Source of the DNA: Candidatus Nealsoniibacteriota bacterium
GTDB lineage: Bacteria; Patescibacteriota; Minisyncoccia; Minisyncoccales; MHMH01
Assembly: GCA_030700195.1 (NCBI GenBank)
Contig: JAUYKD010000032.1
Coordinates: forward strand, 1-15,718
Direction: 5' to 3'
DNA length: 15,718 nt
Shown here in pieces: positions 11,779 to 15,718 of the stretch. Position 1 is the stretch's first letter. Each line of letters starts with the position of its first letter. The notes beneath the pieces were generated by a model. The model saw only the letters and a program-made list of their open reading frames with translations. It made no database searches and was not told the origin of the DNA. Position numbers and translations under genes: made by a program.

Positions 11779-12756
11779 TTAAGGTTTCTTTTTCGTTTTT
11801 TCTAAAATTAACTTGTTGAGTATTTTTTTAACAAGCTCAATGCTTTCATCCTCAAGGATAGAAATTGGCAGTACGTTTTTGTTTAATTCTTTAAGCTTCT
11901 CTGCTATCTCAGAGATAGCCTTAGATGAAACCAGGTCTTTTTTGCTTATAAAAAGATACTCTGGTTTTTCTAAGAGTGTTTTATTATATGCCCCCAATTC
12001 ATTGCGCACGGTTTTATAGTCTGCTACCTGATCTGCGGAATCAGCCGAAATAAAATGAAATAGGATTTTCGTCCGCTCAACGTGCCGCAAAAACTTAATG
12101 CCAAGTCCCTTTCCGCCAGAAGCTCCTTCAATAAGTCCGGGAATATCAGCCAGTATTAAATCAAAATGCACGCCTAAATTCGGCTCCAAAGTCGTAAAGG
12201 GATAATTTGCCACCTTGCTTTGAGCATTGGTCAGCTCGTTAAGCAAGCTTGATTTGCCCACATTGGGCAAACCCACAAATCCCACATCGGCAATCAATTT
12301 TAATTCGAATCTTATTTCAAACGATTCTCCCAATCCTCCGTATTCAAACTGCCTTGGCGTAGTATTGGTAGAGGAACGAAAATGAAAGTTCCCTCTTCCT
12401 CCTTTGCCTCCTTGAGCGATTAATAATCGTTCCCCGATTTTAGTTATTTCACTGTCTTGGGCAGTTTCTAATTTATGTATCACTGTTCCTACGGGAATTG
12501 ATAAAACCAAATCTTTTGCATTTTGACCGTCGTGAAATTGCGAGCGGCCGTCTTGCCCCTTTTCAGCTTTAAATTCCTTTTTAAAACGAAACTTGTTTAA
12601 AGCGCTTAAATCAGAAGTTCCTTCAATATAAATACTGCCTCCTTGGCCTCCGCTTCCTCCGGTTGGCCCTAAAGACATCATATTTTTATTAAACAAGACT
12701 GCGCCCTGTCCCCCGTCTCCGGCTATGACGCGTATTTTTACTTCATCAATAAGCAT
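11779..12756 (-). CDS. obg: Obg-family GTPase (ribosome assembly / stress control)
   Basis: Obg binds the large ribosomal subunit during assembly. 325 residues: N-terminal glycine-rich Obg fold (IAGDGGQGAV, GPTGGSGGQGGSIYIEG, QGGKGGRGNFHFRSSTN, up to about 150), then a GTPase domain with G1 GLPNVGKS at 162-169, G2 FTT at 187-189 in YPFTTLEPNLG, G3 DIPG at 204-207 and G4 SKKD at 271-274 (Ser for the usual Asn, seen in some Obg proteins). The Obg fold is slightly trimmed, with FNKNMMSLGPTGG for the usual FRREKxxPxGGPDGG. There is no C-terminal OCT extension, so it is the minimal form. The first gene of its unit, its -10 box ends 6 nt before the ATG and there is no ribosome site. Confidence 0.96.
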   Translation of the reverse strand: MLIDEVKIRVIAGDGGQGAVLFNKNMMSLGPTGGSGGQGGSIYIEGTSDLSALNKFRFKKEFKAEKGQDGRSQFHDGQNAKDLVLSIPVGTVIHKLETAQDSEITKIGERLLIAQGGKGGRGNFHFRSSTNTTPRQFEYGGLGESFEIRFELKLIADVGFVGLPNVGKSSLLNELTNAQSKVANYPFTTLEPNLGVHFDLILADIPGLIEGASGGKGLGIKFLRHVERTKILFHFISADSADQVADYKTVRNELGAYNKTLLEKPEYLFISKKDLVSSKAISEIAEKLKELNKNVLPISILEDESIELVKKILNKLILEKTKKKP

Positions 12757-12762
12757 GTTCTT

Positions 12763-12768
12763 AGTATA
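12763..12768 (-). promoter_or_regulatory. -10 box of the obg promoter, apparently leaderless
   Basis: TATACT ends exactly 6 nt before the obg ATG. The best -35 candidate at 18 bp (TTATCT) is poor. The position matches the trxB and rlmN arrangement. Confidence 0.5.
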
Positions 12769-12802
12769 AATTATTTTAACATATTGAGATAATAAAAAGA
12801 AG

Positions 12803-12829
12803 AAAAAAACAAGCCCGTTTCCGAGCTTG
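12803..12829 (-). terminator. Intrinsic terminator after the cold-shock gene
   Basis: An 8-bp stem CAAGCTCG / CGGGCTTG (one G-T pair) capped by a GAAA tetraloop is followed by seven T on the minus strand. It lies about 20 nt past the stop codon. Confidence 0.9.
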
Positions 12830-12850
12830 GTTTTTCCGATGTAATAGTCC

Positions 12851-13048
12851 TTAGATGCGAGTTACGTTTGTCGCATTTGGTCCTTTGGGAGAATCAGTTT
12901 TTTCAAAAGATACTCTATCACCTGCTTTTAACTCTTCGTAGGTTACACCTTTAAGTTCGTTGCTGTGAAAGAAAAGATCTTTATCTTCTCCATCAACAGT
13001 AATAAACCCAAATCCTTTATCTGTAAGGTTTTTAATTGTTCCTTCCAT
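12851..13048 (-). CDS. csp: Cold-shock protein (CspA family)
   Basis: A single cold-shock domain of 65 residues, the usual size. It binds single-stranded RNA/DNA and melts mRNA structure. RNP1 is KGFGFIT at 11-17 and RNP2 DLFFHSN at 24-30 (commonly VFVHxS), followed by LKAGDRVSFE and the PKGPNATNV end typical of Csp proteins (KGPxAxNV). It is a single-gene unit with a strong terminator. The leader is long, about 150 nt from the likely promoter, and contains a 15-bp stem-loop; E. coli cspA is also controlled through a long structured leader. No Shine-Dalgarno site precedes the ATG, which is unusual for a highly expressed gene. Confidence 0.96.
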   Translation of the reverse strand: MEGTIKNLTDKGFGFITVDGEDKDLFFHSNELKGVTYEELKAGDRVSFEKTDSPKGPNATNVTRI

Positions 13049-13084
13049 GATTGTGTGTGATATAAATTAATTAATGTATTAAGG

Positions 13085-13143
13085 TTTACCCTGTTAAATA
13101 AAATCTTTGATTTTAATTTGTAGAGCAAATTTAACGGGGTGAA
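13085..13143 (-). promoter_or_regulatory. Stem-loop in the cold-shock gene leader
   Basis: On the minus strand TTCACCCCGTTAAAT pairs with ATTTAACAGGGTAAA over 15 bp, with two G-U pairs in RNA. The 29-nt loop holds a smaller perfect hairpin (AAAATC-AAA-GATTTT, 13100-13114). It ends 36 nt before the csp ATG. Its outer arm shares ACCCCGTTA with the ends of the 133-bp elements. It may act as a temperature-sensitive structure, be a related repeat, or both. Confidence 0.65.
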
Positions 13144-13204
13144 TCCTAAAGCTTAGTTTCCCGAATAAACCCGACTAAATTTTATTAGGCAACTATCTCA
13201 CCCT

Positions 13205-13236
13205 ATTATACTATCACATAAAAGACATCTAGTCAA
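13205..13236 (-). promoter_or_regulatory. Promoter candidate for the cold-shock gene
   Basis: TTGACT (13231-13236) overlaps the stop codon of the upstream flavoprotein. The -10 is either TAGTAT at 17 bp (13208-13213) or the better TATAAT at 20 bp (13205-13210). The start would be near 13198, giving a leader of about 150 nt. Confidence 0.55.
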
Positions 13237-14500
13237 GCATCGCCGCGCTTTCACCAGCCAGATAACCGGTACTCCAGCAAATTTGAAGATTATATCCGCC
13301 CGTTGGCCCATCAACATCAATAATTTCTCCGGCGAAAAAAAGATTATCAACTATTTTTGATTTCATTGTTTTATCATCGATCTCTTTCAAAGATATTCCA
13401 CCGCTAGTAATTATGGCTGAATCAAAACCCAAAAGCCCGGCCACCGTCATTTCAAGATTTTTCAGCAATCTTACTAAATTCTGCCTCTCTTCCTTAGTAA
13501 CGATGTTTACTTTCTTTTCTAAGTCTATGCCGGATAATTTTAAAATTACAGGTATTAATTTGCGGGGCAAAAGATTATTCAGACAATTTTTAAATGATTT
13601 ATTCTGATATTTTTTGAAATCTCTCTGGACTCTTTCATCTAATTTCACAAAATCCAAAGCCGGTTTTAAGTCCAGCGATATTTTAATTTCATCCCCGTTC
13701 GTTAATAGTTTTCCAACCCTTTTGCTAATATCGATAATTATAGGACCTGATAAGCCAAAATGCGTAAACAAGCACTCCCCGAATTCGCTAAATTGCTTTT
13801 TACCGCTTATTTTCGCGCTAACCTCGACATTCTTTAAACTAAGGCCTTGAAGATCCTTAATCCAATCCTCTTTTATCTTTATAGGGACTAAAGCTGGAGA
13901 TAACTTTTCAATATGATGCCCTAATTTCTTAGCCCAATTAAATCCTTCTCCGGTAGATCCGGTTAATGAATACGATCTGCCTCCCGTACAAAAAATATAA
14001 TTCTTTGCTATAATTTCTTGCTTTCCTTTGATATTTTTTACCGTTATTTTCTCAATTCTGCTGTTTTGGCAGTTAATATCAATTACCTGTGAACCGAATA
14101 ATATATTTACTTTGTTTTTTTCCAAATAATTAACCAACGTTGCCAGCACGTCTTCCGCCCTGTCGCTTAAAGGAAAAACTCTATTCCCTCTTTCTGTTTT
14201 TGTTTTTACCCCTGATTTTTCAAAAAAGTTAATAACCTCTTTCGGCCCGAAAACAGAAAAAGCATGGAAAAGAAATCTTCCGTTCTTTCCGTAATTCTCC
14301 ACTAATTTTCTTAAATTAAATTCTGCGTTGGTTATATTGCATCTGCCCTTGCCGGTCATAACAAGCTTTCTGCCAGGTTTCCTGTTTTTATCTATAAGAA
14401 TAACCCTGGCTCCCGCTTCTGCGGCTTTTCCTGCTGCCATCATACCCGCTGGACCAGCGCCAATAACAGCTACATCGAATTTATCTTTTTCTTTTTTCAT
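13229..14500 (-). CDS. BaiN/RdsA (HI0933) family NAD(P)/FAD-dependent oxidoreductase
   Basis: Flavoprotein of 423 residues, the usual length for this family (about 400). It has the N-terminal FAD motif VIGAGPAGMMAAG at 12-24, the family hallmark GRKLVMTGKGRCNITN at 43-58, GNRVFPLSDRAEDVLATL, IFCTGGRSYSLTGSTGEGF, and the C-terminal FAD contact GEIIDVDGPTGGYNLQ at 391-406. Members are widespread; BaiN acts on bile-acid intermediates in gut clostridia, but the substrate in most genomes is unknown and cannot be assigned here. The ATG overlaps the rlmN stop (ATGA), so the two are co-translated; this pairing may only reflect economy of space. No terminator is seen before the cold-shock promoter. 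Confidence 0.93.
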   Translation of the reverse strand: MKKEKDKFDVAVIGAGPAGMMAAGKAAEAGARVILIDKNRKPGRKLVMTGKGRCNITNAEFNLRKLVENYGKNGRFLFHAFSVFGPKEVINFFEKSGVKTKTERGNRVFPLSDRAEDVLATLVNYLEKNKVNILFGSQVIDINCQNSRIEKITVKNIKGKQEIIAKNYIFCTGGRSYSLTGSTGEGFNWAKKLGHHIEKLSPALVPIKIKEDWIKDLQGLSLKNVEVSAKISGKKQFSEFGECLFTHFGLSGPIIIDISKRVGKLLTNGDEIKISLDLKPALDFVKLDERVQRDFKKYQNKSFKNCLNNLLPRKLIPVILKLSGIDLEKKVNIVTKEERQNLVRLLKNLEMTVAGLLGFDSAIITSGGISLKEIDDKTMKSKIVDNLFFAGEIIDVDGPTGGYNLQICWSTGYLAGESAAMLD

Positions 14501-15504
14501 TCTATTGAAAACATTTTAGCGGCCAATTGTCCGCAAGCTCCCTCAATATCTTGGCCAAACCTATATCTTTGAGTAACAGCTACTCCTTCTTTCTCTAAAA
14601 CCTCTTTAAACTTTTTGATTTTTGAAGGCAAAGAAGCTTTAAAGCTTTCAGTTGGATTATAAGAAATAAGATTAACAAAATAAAGAGGTTTTTTCATTAA
14701 TTTAGCCAATGCTTCAGCTTTTTCTTCAGAATCATTCAAATCCTTTATCATGATATACTCAAACATTACTCTCCGCCTGGTCTTTTCAATATAATTATCA
14801 ACCGCGCTTAAAACCTTCTCAATAGGATATGTTTTATTTATCGGCATTAATCTTGAACGAAGTTCATTATCAGGCGCATGAAGAGAAATAGCTAAATTTA
14901 TCTGTAATTTCTCTTTAGCCAGTTCTTCTATTCCTTCAGTAATGCCGACGGTAGAGATTGAAAAATGCCTGGCGCCTAAATTAAATCCTTCTTTATCGTT
15001 CAAGGTTTTTATGGCTTCTATCACATGCTGATAATTTAAAAATGGCTCTCCCATTCCCATAAAGACAATATTGCTAACCTTCTCTTTCTCTTTTTTAAGA
15101 TAACGGGCAAAGAATAAAACCTGCTCAATAATTTCCCAGCTTTCCAGGTTTCTTTTAAAGCCCATCTTGCCCGTAGCGCAGAAAGAGCAACCCAAAGGAC
15201 AGCCAACTTGAGAAGAAACGCAAACAGTGTTTCTTTTATCTTTATGGCGCATTAAAACTGTTTCAACTTTCAAGCCATCTGCCAAAATAAAAAGGTTCTT
15301 TACTGTATTTTTATCTTTAGAAATAAAGGTATTTTCTGGTTTCTCAATCGAACATTTTTTATCTAATTCTTCTCTCAAACTTAAAGGCAGAGCTGTTGCT
15401 TCCTGCCAGCTTTCAATTAAATCCCGGAAAAGAGCTTTTTTAGCTTGCGCTAAACGATATTTTGGCTCTTTCTTTAATAATTCCTGGAATTGCATTAAGC
15501 TCAT
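14497..15504 (-). CDS. rlmN: RlmN, dual-specificity 23S rRNA / tRNA adenine-C2 methyltransferase
   Basis: Radical-SAM enzyme that methylates C2 of A2503 in 23S rRNA and A37 in some tRNAs. 335 residues, normal length. The cluster motif CPLGCSFC gives Cys102, Cys106 and Cys109. Cys95 in VCVSSQVGC and Cys324 in GACGQLAA match E. coli Cys118 and the methyl-carrier Cys355. GMGEPFLNY (150-158) and SLHAPDNELRSRLMPIN (207-223) bind SAM. The N-terminal part (LLKKEPKYRLAQAKKALF) is the family's accessory RNA-binding segment. A resistance-type Cfr is excluded by the RlmN-like GACGQL and N-terminal sequence, though only by eye. Its -10 box ends 6 nt before the ATG, with no ribosome site, so it is likely a leaderless first gene followed by the overlapping flavoprotein. 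Confidence 0.95.
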   Translation of the reverse strand: MSLMQFQELLKKEPKYRLAQAKKALFRDLIESWQEATALPLSLREELDKKCSIEKPENTFISKDKNTVKNLFILADGLKVETVLMRHKDKRNTVCVSSQVGCPLGCSFCATGKMGFKRNLESWEIIEQVLFFARYLKKEKEKVSNIVFMGMGEPFLNYQHVIEAIKTLNDKEGFNLGARHFSISTVGITEGIEELAKEKLQINLAISLHAPDNELRSRLMPINKTYPIEKVLSAVDNYIEKTRRRVMFEYIMIKDLNDSEEKAEALAKLMKKPLYFVNLISYNPTESFKASLPSKIKKFKEVLEKEGVAVTQRYRFGQDIEGACGQLAAKMFSIE

Positions 15505-15510
15505 ACTAAA

Positions 15511-15519
15511 ATTCTACCA
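15511..15519 (-). promoter_or_regulatory. Extended -10 of the rlmN promoter, apparently leaderless
   Basis: TGGTAGAAT on the minus strand (TAGAAT at 15511-15516 with TGG before it). It ends exactly 6 nt before the ATG at 15504. No good -35 box is seen at 17 bp, as is common for extended -10 promoters. Confidence 0.55.
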
Positions 15520-15610
15520 ATAAACCAGTATGTAAGAAAGGTAGTAGGTAGTTCTTTGTGATATGGTGAAGGTAGAAAAAAATGGTGTCAACTCTGGTTT
15601 GGCCGGCAGT

Positions 15611-15718
15611 TTAGCTTAAAATTTTCATTGATGGTGCGTTTCGATTAGACATATTCTTGCTTGCCAACCTGACGGTGTCTTTCAACCAAGAAGGTATTTT
15701 TTTATCCTTTATTATTTT
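15611..15718 (-). CDS. C-terminal end of an unidentified gene (runs off the right edge)
   Basis: An open frame enters from the right edge and stops at TAA (15611-15613), giving 35 residues: a lysine-rich start, then IPSWLKDTVRLASKNMSNRN and a short tail ending MKILS. The mixture of residues looks protein-like and the strand matches all other genes, but 35 codons are too few to identify a family or even to be sure it is coding. No clear terminator follows. The roughly 100 bp between it and rlmN hold only the rlmN promoter and several GGTAG repeats on the plus strand. Confidence 0.4.
   Translation of the reverse strand, partial: KIIKDKKIPSWLKDTVRLASKNMSNRNAPSMKILS

Noticed and set aside
12943..13128. 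61-codon minus-strand frame overlapping the cold-shock gene start
   Set aside because: Wrong frame over a clear cold-shock gene and its leader; composition is not protein-like.
1..15718. CRISPR array, insertion sequence, prophage, integron or tRNA genes
   Set aside because: No regularly spaced repeats, transposase, integrase, phage structural genes or tRNA folds were seen on either strand.

Overview
The window looks like a piece of a small, AT-rich bacterial chromosome, most likely a Candidate Phyla Radiation (Patescibacteria, probably Parcubacteria) genome from an anaerobic setting. This is inferred from the mix of compact genes, very short intergenic gaps, scarce Shine-Dalgarno sites, a desulfoferrodoxin, an FtsZ with a lysine/proline-rich linker, and a short palindrome inserted in frame in a conserved gene. 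TGA is used as a stop (acs, trxB, the zinc-ribbon gene), so the standard bacterial code applies rather than the UGA=Gly code of Gracilibacteria/SR1. Every gene I can support is on the minus strand, so transcription runs from high to low coordinates.

In transcription order: the tail of an unidentified gene (15611-15718); rlmN and a BaiN/HI0933-type flavoprotein, overlapping by ATGA; a cold-shock gene with a roughly 150-nt structured leader; obg, a 44-aa ferritin-like fragment and desulfoferrodoxin; a small zinc-ribbon protein; a small membrane protein; ftsZ; then trxB-eno-gpm-slipin-thioredoxin-like-glutaredoxin-gapA, closed by a terminator. Next come a 52-aa basic protein, an approximately 205-nt structured RNA candidate with a near-ideal promoter and terminator, acs, and the start of ppsA, which runs off the left edge.

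The metabolic theme is lower glycolysis/gluconeogenesis (GapA, phosphoglycerate mutase, enolase, PEP synthase) plus acetate activation by Acs. Interleaved is thiol redox (thioredoxin reductase, a membrane-anchored CxxC protein, glutaredoxin), with superoxide reductase nearby. Pgk and pyruvate kinase are not in the window.

The most interesting non-coding signals are: two intercistronic elements of identical length (133 bp) bounded by the inverted repeat CCCCGTTAGAAGT, which fill the acs-ppsA and eno-gpm gaps almost exactly from stop codon to start codon; a related CCCCGTTA stem-loop in the cold-shock leader; the structured RNA upstream of acs; and -10 boxes placed 6-8 nt before several start codons, suggesting leaderless mRNAs. 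The enolase lacks the otherwise conserved substrate-binding lysine (yeast Lys396), which is Met385 here. All assignments come from reading motifs by eye; no database search was possible.
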